From: an uncultured Pseudomonadales bacterium
GTDB lineage: Bacteria; Pseudomonadota; Gammaproteobacteria; Pseudomonadales; Cellvibrionaceae
Length of the DNA stretch: 64,000 nucleotides
NCBI GenBank assembly: GCA_947489425.1
Contig: CANLDL010000004.1
Coordinates: 124,001-188,000 of the forward strand
Reading direction: 5' to 3'
Under the pieces are notes generated by a model, which saw only the letters and a program-made list of their open reading frames with translations, did no database searches and was not told the origin of the DNA. Below are positions 29,302 through 38,653 of the stretch, one piece after another. Every line of letters begins with the position of its first letter. The first letter of the stretch is position 1. Made by a program: the position numbers and the translations under genes.

Positions 29302-32214
29302 ATGGATAAGTCATTACTTCAAACAAAAAGGCTAAAGGAAATAATACTCAGTACATCGCTATTGATACTGCTGCCCTTTACACCCTCAATATTAGCGCAG
29401 CAAATAACAAGCTATACCTACAGTGACGATGGTTTAGTATTAAGTGAAGATGGTCCACGTACAGACGTGGTGGATATTACAACTTACACTTATGATGTGG
29501 CGGGTAACCGTGCATCAATTACGAATGCATTAGGCCATATTACCCAGCTACTCGATTACAATGGCCGTGGGCAGCCAGGTAAAATTATAAGCCCCAATAG
29601 TGTAGAAACTTTATTGACTTATAATGTGCGAGGCTGGTTAGAGACCACAACAATAGTCGACCCAAGTGGTGACGCCTCACTTAATAGCGTAACCCAATAC
29701 GAATATGATGGTATTGGGCAAATAATAAAAATAACCTTGCCTAATGGTGTGGTGATTAACTACACCTACGATACCGCCCGTCGTTTAACGGGTATCAGCA
29801 ATAGCTTGGGTGAGAGTATCAATTACACTCTCGACAATGCCGGCAACCGCACCGCTGAAACTATCAATAATAGTGGTGGCGGGATTATCTATTCAGTGAC
29901 GCGCGCATTTGATGAACTCAGTCGTGTGATGGACATTATTGGCGCCGAAAATCAAACCACGCACTTTGACTATGATGTCAATGACAATAATACAGCTGTT
30001 ACAGATCCACGAACAAATACCACTAACCAAACTTACGATCCATTGGATCGTTTGCAGCAAATCACCGATGCCGCCAACGGCATTACCCAGTTTGATTACG
30101 ATGATCAAGACCGTCTTGCGAGTGTTACCGATGCTAACGGTAACACAACTACCTATACCTATGATGCCTTTGATAACCTAACTCAAGTATCAAGCCCCGA
30201 CACGGGCATTACTATCTATAGCTACGACAATGCCAACAATCGCACCAGTATGATCGATGCCCGTGGTGTGGTGGTTAACTACAGTTACGATGCCTTGAAT
30301 CGATTAACAAACGTTACCTACCCAGCAACACCTGAAGAAAATATTACCTATACCTATGATAATGCTGCTAATGGTAATAAAGGCATTGGCCGCTTAAGCC
30401 AACTCATGGACCAAAGCGGCTCCACCAATTATAGCTACGATCACCGTGGCAATTTACTCGTCAAAATCACGTCCATTAATAGTCAAACTTTTACGACAAG
30501 CTATAGCTACGATCTTGGTAACAACCCAATTAACATCACATACCCCAGTGGCTTAGTAGTTAACCATAGTTACGATACACAGGGTCGTATCAGTGGCATC
30601 AGCGCAACACGGCTTACAGAAACAGCCAACAGTATTATCAGCAATACCGAGTACTTAGCCTTTGGCCCTGTAAAAGGGATGGCTTACGGTAATGGCTTAA
30701 CCAATACTTTAACCTATGACCAAGACTACCGCCTAAATACCCTAAATACCGGCAGCGCCTTAGGCACTGTATTAGATCTCAGCTACGACTACGACCTCAA
30801 TGGCAATATAATTACCTTAGATCACCTAAACCAATCGGCGAATAATCAAAGCTTTAGCTATGATGTATTGAATCGCTTATCTGGGAGTAGTGGTGAGTAC
30901 GGTGTGCTCAGTTACCAGTATGACTCGATTGGTAATCGACTCCAAAAAAGTACGATCCAAAATGCGATTACAGATACTGAAAGCTACAGTTACAGTGCGG
31001 GTAGCAACCAACTTAACAATATCAATCCAAGTACCACGAATACTGATCGTAGTTTTACTTATGATAGTAACGGCAACCCGCTACAAATAAACAATACCGA
31101 TGCGACTACAGAAGCATTAACTAGTACTTATAATGCCGCCAATCGATTAGCAACTATCACCAAGCCTAGCGTAACTGCTAACTATACTTACAACGCTTTA
31201 GGCCAGAGGGCGACCAAGCAAATTGTCGGTAATGCGACTACTTACTATACCTACAATGAGAGCGGTCAATTGCAGGGGGAATACAATGCACAGGGTCAGG
31301 TCATAAAAGAATATCTGTGGTTCAATGGCCAGCCGTTAGCGCAAGTGACCTCAACAAATATTTACAGCTACCACAACGATCACTTGGGTACGCCAAGAGC
31401 GCTAACTGACGAAAATAAAAATATTGTTTGGCAGGCCAGTTATACACCTTTTGGTGAGGCTATCCAAACGATAGCTACAGTAGAGAACAACATACGTTTC
31501 CCGGGCCAGTATTTTGATGCGGAAACTGAGTTGCATTACAACTGGCAGAGATATTATGATTCTACAACTGGGCGATATCTCCAGTCAGATAGGATTGGGT
31601 TGGGTGATGGGCTGAATACCTATGGGTATGTGCATCAAAATCCACTTGGTTATTATGACCCTACAGGACTGAATGGGCTTATAGCCTTTGGTGGTTTGCT
31701 GTATGAGTCTTATAATGGCCTTAGAGGAAAAGGTTTTAATGGTTGCCGTGTTTATGGCGCGTTAATAGACGGTTACAATGGAGAAGGAAGCGGTTTTGCT
31801 GCGGCACTGGGAGAGGATGTATTATCATTTGGAGGTGGTGCACTAGGCGCATTAGCTAAAGGGTTATTGGCTACTAGGCTTGCGTTGTTTACAAAAGGGA
31901 CAAAGACAACAGAGCAGCAGGGGCGTAAGTTAGGAGATAAAATTAGAGGGCAAAGAGGCGCTGTTGGTGAGTCCCCGCCAAAACTTCAGAGAATCCATTC
32001 AGATGACACTATTCTCGCAGGGTCGAATAGATTTAGCTTTGATCATTGGAGTAAGCAGGCAACTGATGACATTGTAAAATCGCTACGCCCAGGTTCCGTT
32101 GACTCTTTAAAGATAAAACCGGACGGAAGGGTTTTTGATGGCAACACTAGAATCAAAGTTTTACAAGATAGAGGTTTCGATGTGAATTCTTTACCCAGAG
32201 AGGTTTTGAATTAG
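29302..32214 (+). CDS. Secreted RHS protein with core domain and variable C-terminal toxin tip
   Basis: A 970-residue protein with its own signal peptide (STSLLILLPFTPSILAQ, cleavage near residue 34) and RBS AAGGA at 29290. Mature repeats start at once with ITSYTYSDDGLVLSEDGPRT, and more than a dozen YD repeats follow. The RHS core (YHNDHLGTPRALTDENKNIV ... FGEAIQ ... YDSTTGRYLQSDRIGLG) ends at D786-P-T-G-L. The last 180 residues differ: a Gly/Ala-rich hydrophobic segment, then FSFDHWSKQATDDIVKSLR and DGRVFDGNTRIKVLQDRG. That motif resembles ParB-like folds. This is the polymorphic toxin tip; an immunity gene abuts it. RHS shells encapsulate such tips until delivery. Confidence 0.9.
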   Translation: MDKSLLQTKRLKEIILSTSLLILLPFTPSILAQQITSYTYSDDGLVLSEDGPRTDVVDITTYTYDVAGNRASITNALGHITQLLDYNGRGQPGKIISPNSVETLLTYNVRGWLETTTIVDPSGDASLNSVTQYEYDGIGQIIKITLPNGVVINYTYDTARRLTGISNSLGESINYTLDNAGNRTAETINNSGGGIIYSVTRAFDELSRVMDIIGAENQTTHFDYDVNDNNTAVTDPRTNTTNQTYDPLDRLQQITDAANGITQFDYDDQDRLASVTDANGNTTTYTYDAFDNLTQVSSPDTGITIYSYDNANNRTSMIDARGVVVNYSYDALNRLTNVTYPATPEENITYTYDNAANGNKGIGRLSQLMDQSGSTNYSYDHRGNLLVKITSINSQTFTTSYSYDLGNNPINITYPSGLVVNHSYDTQGRISGISATRLTETANSIISNTEYLAFGPVKGMAYGNGLTNTLTYDQDYRLNTLNTGSALGTVLDLSYDYDLNGNIITLDHLNQSANNQSFSYDVLNRLSGSSGEYGVLSYQYDSIGNRLQKSTIQNAITDTESYSYSAGSNQLNNINPSTTNTDRSFTYDSNGNPLQINNTDATTEALTSTYNAANRLATITKPSVTANYTYNALGQRATKQIVGNATTYYTYNESGQLQGEYNAQGQVIKEYLWFNGQPLAQVTSTNIYSYHNDHLGTPRALTDENKNIVWQASYTPFGEAIQTIATVENNIRFPGQYFDAETELHYNWQRYYDSTTGRYLQSDRIGLGDGLNTYGYVHQNPLGYYDPTGLNGLIAFGGLLYESYNGLRGKGFNGCRVYGALIDGYNGEGSGFAAALGEDVLSFGGGALGALAKGLLATRLALFTKGTKTTEQQGRKLGDKIRGQRGAVGESPPKLQRIHSDDTILAGSNRFSFDHWSKQATDDIVKSLRPGSVDSLKIKPDGRVFDGNTRIKVLQDRGFDVNSLPREVLN

Positions 32215-32215
32215 T

Positions 32216-32533
32216 ATGATTGGTATATGGAAAAAAGAACTAGATCGCTTTTCCTCTTTAGTTAAAGATCAACAGGTTATTTGGTTATCTAATCTAATGT
32301 TCTTGCTAACTATATTTGCGAGAGATACATATTCTACTGATAGTGATGAGGTTAATGATCCTGTCATGTTGAGAAGATTTAATGAGTTGATGCACCGACT
32401 CATAGCTCAGCAAATGAAGATAGCAAGCGGCGAAGAGCAGAGGTTTTCTGATGAAATGATGTTGAAAATTATTGAGGATGAACTTAATTCTCTTGGTGTC
32501 GATTATGAGTACGTGATCAAAAAATTACAGTGA
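32216..32533 (+). CDS. Putative immunity protein for the RHS toxin tip
   Basis: A 105-residue protein starting one base after the RHS stop codon, so surely translated with it. It is mainly helical (NLMFLLTIFARDTYSTDSDE, RRFNELMHRLIAQQMKIASG) with no signal peptide and fits no family I recognise. In polymorphic toxin loci the ORF immediately after the toxin tip encodes the cognate cytoplasmic immunity protein. The role is inferred from position and size. Confidence 0.7.
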   Translation: MIGIWKKELDRFSSLVKDQQVIWLSNLMFLLTIFARDTYSTDSDEVNDPVMLRRFNELMHRLIAQQMKIASGEEQRFSDEMMLKIIEDELNSLGVDYEYVIKKLQ

Positions 32534-32562
32534 TTTAATGGGACAAAAAAAAGAAAATAACA

Positions 32563-32616
32563 GGGTCAGATCTTTCCCTTTGTTATTAGGGTATACAGTA
32601 AAGCAAAACCTGACCC
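32563..32616. repeat. Small element with GGGTCAG/CTGACCC inverted ends
   Basis: GGGTCAG at 32563-32569 and CTGACCC at 32610-32616 are inverted and about 40 bases apart; the sequence next to both ends is similar when inverted (CAGAT-like). It lies exactly at the junction between the first toxin/immunity pair and an orphan toxin fragment. Short elements ending in TGACCC-type repeats are common in bacterial genomes. It may mark a recombination or insertion point. No transposase is present. Confidence 0.4.
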
Positions 32617-32889
32617 CAGTGCTCGGCATTTGGCAACAATGCACCTAAAAAAATTAGAAAGCATATCGATCAAGTTAGGAATAGGCATGGTGTTAAGCAG
32701 AACATTCCGAGTCCTAGCCAGGGCGGTATAAATCAAGTTCAGCAAATTATACAAAATAGAGTTGCTCAAGGTGGTGGTATTCGTAGCACCTATGCTAGGC
32801 AACCAGCGTATTTTTATCAGGATGGAAAAGTCGTGTATGTTTTGAGACTTGGCGGTCAATTTTGGACAATCTTAAGGAATACTCGTTAA
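32614..32889 (+). pseudogene. Orphan RHS C-terminal toxin tip without a start codon
   Basis: From 32614 to the stop at 32889 an open frame encodes about 91 residues with no ATG, GTG or TTG start near its beginning. It includes IRKHIDQVRNRHGVKQNIP, IQNRVAQGGGIRSTYAR and the ending YFYQDGKVVYVLRLGGQFW, the shape of small RNase-like toxin domains (BECR-type tails have similar ends). It is followed three bases later by a possible immunity gene. Such orphan tips are known leftovers of RHS toxin exchange; they can be recombined onto the main gene. Nuclease fold is inference. Confidence 0.55.
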
Positions 32890-32891
32890 TT

Positions 32892-33230
32892 ATGAAACTT
32901 GAAGATATTGATAAGTGGGCTGCACCCAAGTGGTACCCGGATTTTGGTAATCCTTTAGAACAAGTAAAAATGCTATCCAGTTTCTGTAAGTCTTTGATCA
33001 AAGTTAAGAATGAATGGTTTGTTACTCTTAATCATATTGAAGATGGATATTTGAACGTTGATATCTATGATAACAACAATAATAAGCTTGCTGAGTTATA
33101 TATTGTCGATGATGAGGAAGATGGAGAAAAATACGGATTGTTTTATGACTTTAAAGAAGAGAAAGAACTGTATTTTACCGAAATAAATAAAGGGATAGTT
33201 CACTTAGAAAGCCTATCCGTTTGCCGCTAG
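32892..33230 (+). CDS. Putative immunity protein for the orphan toxin tip
   Basis: A 112-residue acidic protein; ATG 32892 is chosen, two bases after the orphan toxin stop codon. A TTG ten codons upstream is in frame but lies inside the toxin fragment. The protein is rich in Asp, Glu and Asn (HIEDGYLNVDIYDNNNNK, VDDEEDGEKYGLFYDFKEEK), typical of a cytosolic inhibitor of a basic nuclease. It has no family I recognise. Role inferred from location after a toxin tip. Confidence 0.6.
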   Translation: MKLEDIDKWAAPKWYPDFGNPLEQVKMLSSFCKSLIKVKNEWFVTLNHIEDGYLNVDIYDNNNNKLAELYIVDDEEDGEKYGLFYDFKEEKELYFTEINKGIVHLESLSVCR

Positions 33231-33307
33231 GCTTTATTATAATTTACCGGAGGGTTTCTTTATTTTCCAGTAATTCAGCCATCAAATTTGGTTATTAGCG
33301 GTCTAGG

Positions 33308-33652
33308 ATGAAAAGAGCAAACTTTATTGAAGATATAAAAAGCCTTTGTGTTGGCGAGAAACTTCCCGATCCTATTTTGATATCAACAGGAGAATTTCCA
33401 GATGGATGGGTAGAAGAGTATTTAACCCTACTCTCTGAAAATAGAATATTTTGGCAAAACCTGGAGTCTTGGCCCAAAGATCTTATCTATTGTTTTTTTA
33501 GAGTGGGGTTTCATATTGGGAGTGCATATTCTGAATGGTGTAGAAGCAGTGGCGAGATTAACTTTAAAACAGAAGAGCAGCTTACAAGAATACGATTATT
33601 CACGGATGCATTTATTGCAGGTGATGCGAGCCAAGAATGGAATATGAATTGA
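33308..33652 (+). CDS. Possible additional orphan immunity protein
   Basis: A 114-residue cytosolic protein (GEKLPDPILISTGEFPDGW, CFFRVGFHIGSAYSEWCRSS), not recognised. It lies 77 bp after the previous immunity-like gene with no toxin gene in front of it. Arrays of stand-alone immunity genes are common after RHS loci and protect against tips carried by relatives. Alternative: unrelated cargo gene. Confidence 0.5.
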   Translation: MKRANFIEDIKSLCVGEKLPDPILISTGEFPDGWVEEYLTLLSENRIFWQNLESWPKDLIYCFFRVGFHIGSAYSEWCRSSGEINFKTEEQLTRIRLFTDAFIAGDASQEWNMN

Positions 33653-33830
33653 AAAAATTAAAGAAAGAGAATTTGCTTAATCGTTTTTCTGCAGGCTGCT
33701 GAAGCTGCTTGAATCATTGCGGAGATGGGAGAGTAACAAGGGCGAATCATTATGGCTATTAAACTACTCGGAGTGGTTTAGGTAAACATTAGTTATTTGA
33801 TGGGAGTAGAACTTTATTAGCTTTTAATAT

Positions 33831-34613
33831 TTAACAACAATCCCAGTTATACCATACTCTTGAAAAGTCATTTTTACTGAGAGCTTCTTTTTCAATAAAA
33901 AAATTACCTACGCCGACGTCTCCCCACATTATTTCATCGTCACCAACGGACTCAGAATCCATTTGAAACAGTAGCACCCAGTTATCGTATTCGCCATCTG
34001 TGCGAGGGTCTTCTTGTGTGAAATTTGCATAGCCACCAATTTTACTGCCTTCAGCTGAAAAATTGTCGTAAACATATTCGCCAAGTTCTTCTTCGTACTC
34101 AAATGGGTCACCTGCATATTTTTCATAGCGGAAGTCTGTAGGTGATGGAATCTCGTTATCGAGAGTGCTTTCTAATCGGTATTCTCTAGAAATGGGAAGG
34201 TAGCTTTCGTTATGCGCTTCAGGAACATCATTATCGAGCAGCTCTTTATTTTTTTCTACGACCGGATGATAAATGACTCTGTAACCACTTGGCGATTTTA
34301 CGACTTCTTCAATAGGTGTATCAAAGTCCATACCGTATAGATCATCATCTTCAATGAAGAATTGAAGAAGACCATTTTGAGGAAATTCAGCCAAGCTTGG
34401 CAGTTCATCGAAATTTAATTGCGCGAGCAGGGTAAGCTTTTCTCCAGACTTGGATTCTGGGTATTCCGTATCTTTCGGCCAGTAAGCTTTTCCGCCAAAT
34501 TTACTGTTCCATATGTTTTCAGCGCTCTCTGCTTTTGGTAGTAACTTGATAAAAGGCAGTGTAAAATTTTCTAACTCAGACCGAATCTTCTTTGCTTCTA
34601 CTTCAACATCCAT
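33831..34613 (-). CDS. DUF1963 (YwqG-like) protein
   Basis: A 260-residue acidic protein. The DUF1963 pattern is visible: SKFGGKAYWPKDTEYPESKSG, LTLLAQLNFDELPSLAEFPQ, GLLQFFIEDDDLYGMD and the late IGGYANFTQEDPR and WGDVGVGNFFIEKEAL segments. No enzymatic role is established; B. subtilis YwqG lies in a toxin/immunity neighbourhood, and this copy also borders one. It is on the minus strand and probably stands alone. It could mark the right edge of the accessory region. Confidence 0.85.
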   Translation of the reverse strand: MDVEVEAKKIRSELENFTLPFIKLLPKAESAENIWNSKFGGKAYWPKDTEYPESKSGEKLTLLAQLNFDELPSLAEFPQNGLLQFFIEDDDLYGMDFDTPIEEVVKSPSGYRVIYHPVVEKNKELLDNDVPEAHNESYLPISREYRLESTLDNEIPSPTDFRYEKYAGDPFEYEEELGEYVYDNFSAEGSKIGGYANFTQEDPRTDGEYDNWVLLFQMDSESVGDDEIMWGDVGVGNFFIEKEALSKNDFSRVWYNWDCC

Positions 34614-34742
34614 TTTCTGCTCCTGCTAGATATATTTTTACGTAATCTATAATTGGAAGGCTAGCTCACAGCACATGGGCGAAGCGTGGTTGAGTTCATA
34701 TGCTGCTTTTTCAAAGTTATTCGACAATACTTGATTAAAAAT

Positions 34743-35834
34743 TTATACATTAAATCTAAAGTGGATAACGTCACCGTCTTTTACAATATAGTCTTTACCT
34801 TCTAGGCGCCATTTTCCTGCTTCTTTAGCACCACTTTCGCCGTTGTATTCAATGTAGTGATCAAAGCCGGTAATTTCTGCTCGTATAAAACCTTTTTCAA
34901 AGTCTGTGTGAATCTTACCAGCTGCTTGTGGGGCGGTTGAGTCTACAGGGATTGTCCAGGCGCGGACTTCTTTAACACCTGCGGTAAAGTAAGTGTGTAG
35001 ATGTAAAAGCTCATAACCTGCTCGAATAACACGATTGAGGCCGGGCTCTTCCATACCAAGGTCATTCAAAAACTCTTCTTTTTCTTCGTCATCGAGTTCT
35101 GCTATTTCAGACTCAAGCTTATTGCAAATGGGTACAACGACAGCATTTTCAGACTGTGCTATTTCACGAACGCGCTCAAGGTGAGGGTTGTTTTCAAAAC
35201 CATCTTCGTCAACGTTAGCAATATACATTGTTGGTTTTAGGGTTAGTGGGTTGATCTCTTTTAATAAAGTTCTGTCATCATCGCTTAAATCAAGTGCACG
35301 CAGTGGCTTTGCTTCATCTAAATGCGGGATAATTTTTTCCATCAATGCTTTCATCGCAATGGCATGAGCATCTTTGCCTTTGGCCGCGCGAGTGTAGCGG
35401 TTAAGGGCTTTCTCTGCACTGTCAAGGTCGGCTAGCGCAAGCTCGGTATTGATGATTTCAATGTCGGCAATGGGGTCGATTTGGCCAGCTACGTGGATAA
35501 TATTTTCGTCTTCAAAGCAGCGCACGACATGGGCGATGGCATCGGTCTCGCGAATATTGGCCAAAAATTTATTACCAAGGCCTTCGCCTTTTGATGCGCC
35601 TGCAACGAGTCCTGCGATATCGACAAACTCCATAGTCGTGGGAATCACTTTCTCGGGCTTTACGATATCGGCCAGTTGGTTAAGGCGAGTATCGGGCACT
35701 GGCACAATACCGGAGTTCGGTTCTATCGTACAAAATGGGAAGTTCTCGGCATCGATCCCCGCTTTGGTTAATGCATTAAATAAAGTTGATTTGCCGACGT
35801 TAGGTAGGCCAACAATGCCACAGTTAAAACCCAT
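34743..35834 (-). CDS. ychF: Redox-responsive ATPase YchF
   Basis: A 363-residue Obg-family P-loop protein. G1 is [17 protein letters not shown] at the N-terminus, G3 DIAGLV, and the G4 motif reads NVDE rather than NKxD, as in YchF where ATP replaces GTP. The C-terminal TGS domain ends [10 protein letters not shown]. It binds ribosomes and is tied to oxidative stress response. Gene order pth-ychF is conserved; both are on the minus strand, 99 bp apart. Confidence 0.97.
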   Translation of the reverse strand: MGFNCGIVGLPNVGKSTLFNALTKAGIDAENFPFCTIEPNSGIVPVPDTRLNQLADIVKPEKVIPTTMEFVDIAGLVAGASKGEGLGNKFLANIRETDAIAHVVRCFEDENIIHVAGQIDPIADIEIINTELALADLDSAEKALNRYTRAAKGKDAHAIAMKALMEKIIPHLDEAKPLRALDLSDDDRTLLKEINPLTLKPTMYIANVDEDGFENNPHLERVREIAQSENAVVVPICNKLESEIAELDDEEKEEFLNDLGMEEPGLNRVIRAGYELLHLHTYFTAGVKEVRAWTIPVDSTAPQAAGKIHTDFEKGFIRAEITGFDHYIEYNGESGAKEAGKWRLEGKDYIVKDGDVIHFRFNV

Positions 35835-35933
35835 AATGTTGTTTCCGTTTTAGGAGCGCTTGAAAAGTGTGCTTATGCTAAGGATTTGAGCTTTAAGGTC
35901 AAGTGTTTTAATGGTTTATCGTAGCGAAGTTGC

Positions 35934-36515
35934 CTACTGAGTGTGCAAATCCTTCATCGCTTTATTCCAGCTGCCATTCACCACATCGGGTAGGGCACGT
36001 AAGCTGTTATGAATACTGTCTTCAATTAATTGTTGTTCCGCTTGCGGTGCTTTGCGCAACACGTAATTACTCACAAGTTTGGCGTTGCCAGGGTGATCTA
36101 TACCAATGCGTAGGCGGCAAAAGTTTTTATTATTGCCCAGTGCTTTAATAATGTCCTTTAGGCCATTGTGGCCGCCGTGACCACCACCAATTTTAAGTCG
36201 TGCAACACCCGGCGCTAAATCAAGCTCATCGTGTGCAACGAGAATATTCTCAGGCTCGATTTTATAAAACTGTGCAATGGCGCCAACGGATTTACCGCTT
36301 AAGTTCATAAAGGTTGTGGGTATTAATAGGCGTACATCGCGACTACCCACAAAAATGCGCCCAGATAAACCAAAAAATTTGCTCTCGGCGACGAGTGGAG
36401 TACTGTATTGGCGTGCCAGTTCGCTGACAAAATCTGCACCGGCATTATGACGGGTGCGATCGTATTCGCTACCAGGATTGCCCAGACCAACAATAAGCTT
36501 AATGATGTTATCCAA
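35934..36515 (-). CDS. pth: Peptidyl-tRNA hydrolase
   Basis: A 193-residue enzyme that recycles peptidyl-tRNA. It has [20 protein letters not shown] with the catalytic His23, [16 protein letters not shown] with the catalytic Asp, and [13 protein letters not shown]. The start is a TTG at 36515 preceded by GAGG five bases away; no ATG lies near. It follows rplY on the same strand as in other gammaproteobacteria. Confidence 0.96.
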   Translation of the reverse strand: MDNIIKLIVGLGNPGSEYDRTRHNAGADFVSELARQYSTPLVAESKFFGLSGRIFVGSRDVRLLIPTTFMNLSGKSVGAIAQFYKIEPENILVAHDELDLAPGVARLKIGGGHGGHNGLKDIIKALGNNKNFCRLRIGIDHPGNAKLVSNYVLRKAPQAEQQLIEDSIHNSLRALPDVVNGSWNKAMKDLHTQ

Positions 36516-36653
36516 GAGTGCCTCGCTTTAGCGCTTGCAAATAAATAGAGTATTTTAATGGATTCGCAAAGGCAGTGGCAGTGCTTTAGGTGATTTAAGA
36601 AGAGAGAGTAGGGATAAATTTAGTAAAAAGAGGCAAAGCAATAGAAGAAATAT

Positions 36654-36683
36654 AAGCCTGCACAGCAAAGCTGCTACAGGCTT
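36654..36683 (-). terminator. Hairpin downstream of rplY
   Basis: On the minus strand AAGCCTG ... CAGGCTT with an inner CAGC/GCTG pairing forms a stem with a small bulge just beyond the rplY stop, followed by a T-rich stretch (TATATTTC). It probably reduces read-through from rplY into pth. Confidence 0.5.
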
Positions 36684-36696
36684 ATTAATAGTGCGT

Positions 36697-37344
36697 TTAT
36701 TCTGCGCTATCTTCGCCTTCGCTCTCGCCTTCTTCTTCGCTCGCTTCTTCGGTGCTTGCACCTTTAGGCTTGTGAATAGAGGCAACAGGAAGGTCGTGGT
36801 CTTCGCCGTGTGCTAGTGCAACAGACTCAACACCTTTAGGTAACTTAAGGTCAGAGATGTGTAGAATTGCATCTAGCTCAAGATCGGCAACATCAACCTC
36901 GATAAACTCAGGAAGATCAGCAGGTAGACAGCTGATTTCAATATCGGTCATTGTGTGCGATAAGATACCGCCTTGTGTTTTAACACCTACAGCTATCTCT
37001 TCGTTAACAAAGTGTAGTGGTACACGGGTTGTTAACTTCTGGTTCTTAGATACGCGCAAGAAATCTGCGTGTAGAACAACAGGCTTAGCAGGGTGACGTT
37101 GTAAGTCTTTTAAGATCACGTCTTCTGTCTTACCGGCAACATCTAAAGTAATGATGTGCGAATAAAACGCTTCGTTCTCTAGCTGCTTTAAAAAGTCTTT
37201 GCTGATAAGCGAGATGCTTTGTGGGTCTTTAGAGCCACCATAAATAACAGATGGTACTAAACCCTGACGACGAAGGCGGCGGCTCGCACCTTTCCCTTGA
37301 TCTTCACGGGCTGTGGCATGTAATACAAAGTCTTCGTTTGACAT
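36697..37344 (-). CDS. rplY: 50S ribosomal protein L25/CTC family
   Basis: A 215-residue member of the long L25 (CTC/TL5) class: an N-terminal 5S-rRNA-binding domain ([30 protein letters not shown]) followed by the TL5 C-terminal domain and an acidic Glu/Ser tail. The start is ATG 37344 with GAGGAT eight bases upstream; the frame extends 14 codons further but that part is not expected to be translated. It sits between prs and pth, the conserved order. Confidence 0.96.
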   Translation of the reverse strand: MSNEDFVLHATAREDQGKGASRRLRRQGLVPSVIYGGSKDPQSISLISKDFLKQLENEAFYSHIITLDVAGKTEDVILKDLQRHPAKPVVLHADFLRVSKNQKLTTRVPLHFVNEEIAVGVKTQGGILSHTMTDIEISCLPADLPEFIEVDVADLELDAILHISDLKLPKGVESVALAHGEDHDLPVASIHKPKGASTEEASEEEGESEGEDSAE

Positions 37345-37477
37345 TGTAAATATCCTCATTAAAAAACTGCTGCCATTTGCGACCATGACAACAGCTGTTA
37401 GTAGTATCTATTGCTTGTTAAATGTAGCAATAGGGTTTTCCAAAGGCGATGTTTATTGAGTTATTTTTTAGAGGTAA

Positions 37478-38419
37478 CTAATTAAACATCGCGCTTAAGG
37501 ATTCTTCGTTGTTTAACCGGCGAATGGCCTCTGCCATTGTCGAGGCTAAACTCAATTGTCTTATTTTTCCACAAGCGCGTGCTGCATCGCTAAGTGGGAT
37601 AGAATCGGTAACAACTAATTCATCAATTTCTGAGCCATTGATATTGTCGATGGCTTTACCCGAAAGAACAGGATGAGTTGCGTAGGCAACAACTTTGGTT
37701 GCGCCATAATTTTTTAGTGCCTTTGATGCACCACAAAGTGTGCCGGCGGTATCGACCATATCATCAACTAAGATGCATACCTTACCCTTGACCTCACCGA
37801 TTAGGTTCATTACCTCAGCCATATTGGCTTTAGGGCGACGCTTATCAATAATGGCAAGGTCGATGCTAAGCTGTTTGGCAACAGCGCGTGCGCGGACAAC
37901 ACCACCTACATCGGGTGATACCACAACTGACTCTTGGTATTTTTGGCTGTTAATATCGTTGAGCAAGATAGGTGTGCCGTAAATGTTATCAACGGGGACA
38001 TCAAAAAATCCCTGAATTTGCTCTGCGTGTAAGTCGAGAGTCAATACGCGATCGATCCCCACATTAACCATCATGTCGGCAACAACCTTTGCAGTAATGG
38101 GTACACGTGCAGAGCGCACACGACGATCTTGTCGTGCGTAACCAAAGTAAGGAACAACGGCAGTAATACGTCCAGCAGATGCGCGACGTAGCGCGTCGAC
38201 TAAAATGATTAATTCCATTAAATTGAGATGCGTAGGTGCGCAAGTTGATTGCACCACAAAAACATCGCGGCCGCGCACGTTTTCGTTAATTTCTATGGAG
38301 ATTTCACCATCGGAAAATTGACTTACTGTTGCATCGCCAAGGCGCATGCCCAATTTTTTAACGATGCTTTCGGCGAGTGCTGGATTAGCAGTACCGGTAA
38401 ATACCATAAAGTCTGACAC
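37478..38419 (-). CDS. prs: Ribose-phosphate pyrophosphokinase
   Basis: A 313-residue enzyme making PRPP from ribose-5-phosphate and ATP for nucleotide, His and Trp synthesis. Clear motifs are [26 protein letters not shown] (flexible loop), [30 protein letters not shown] and the PRPP loop [10 protein letters not shown]. The start is GTG 38419 as in E. coli prs; an ATG four codons in is an alternative. tRNA-Gln lies just upstream. Confidence 0.97.
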   Translation of the reverse strand: MSDFMVFTGTANPALAESIVKKLGMRLGDATVSQFSDGEISIEINENVRGRDVFVVQSTCAPTHLNLMELIILVDALRRASAGRITAVVPYFGYARQDRRVRSARVPITAKVVADMMVNVGIDRVLTLDLHAEQIQGFFDVPVDNIYGTPILLNDINSQKYQESVVVSPDVGGVVRARAVAKQLSIDLAIIDKRRPKANMAEVMNLIGEVKGKVCILVDDMVDTAGTLCGASKALKNYGATKVVAYATHPVLSGKAIDNINGSEIDELVVTDSIPLSDAARACGKIRQLSLASTMAEAIRRLNNEESLSAMFN

Positions 38420-38485
38420 GATGAGATACCTTAGAAACTAATTTTTAGATTTTTTGAGGGTCGCGCACGGCGATATTGATTAAAA

Positions 38486-38560
38486 TGGCTGGGGTGGGAG
38501 GACTTGAACCTCCGCATGGCGGGATCAAAACCCGCTGCCTTACCACTTGGCTACACCCCA
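38486..38560 (-). tRNA. tRNA-Gln (anticodon TTG)
   Basis: On the minus strand the sequence folds into a standard cloverleaf: acceptor TGGGGTG/CACCCCA, D arm GCC...GGC, anticodon stem GCGGG/CCCGC with loop TTTTGAT (anticodon TTG), T arm GGAGG-TTCAAGT-CCTCC, and an encoded 3' CCA. It is located between ispE and prs, the place of tRNA-Gln in Pseudomonas and relatives. Confidence 0.97.
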
Positions 38561-38653
38561 ATAAACTTTTTAATGCTTGCTTATTCTAAGAGCTCATCAT
38601 TAACGAGGTCGCTTTACTTAGAATGTAAATAGTAGCAAACATTTTTTGTAAAT

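Noticed and set aside
32537..32650. ATG-started 37-codon frame across the inverted-repeat element
   Set aside because: Its translation is just the read-through of the element and the toxin fragment in the wrong frame; no protein-like features.
32862..32891. TTG start for the second immunity gene
   Set aside because: It lies within the orphan toxin fragment; the ATG at 32892 directly after the toxin stop fits better.
27506..34613. Prophage or conjugative element as the source of the accessory region
   Set aside because: No integrase, capsid, tail, transposase or attachment-site repeats were seen; only RHS toxin-related genes are present.
36555..36785. Minus-strand 76-codon Ala/Lys/Leu-rich frame
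   Set aside because: Overlaps the acidic tail of rplY and its terminator in another frame; it is low complexity and a shadow.
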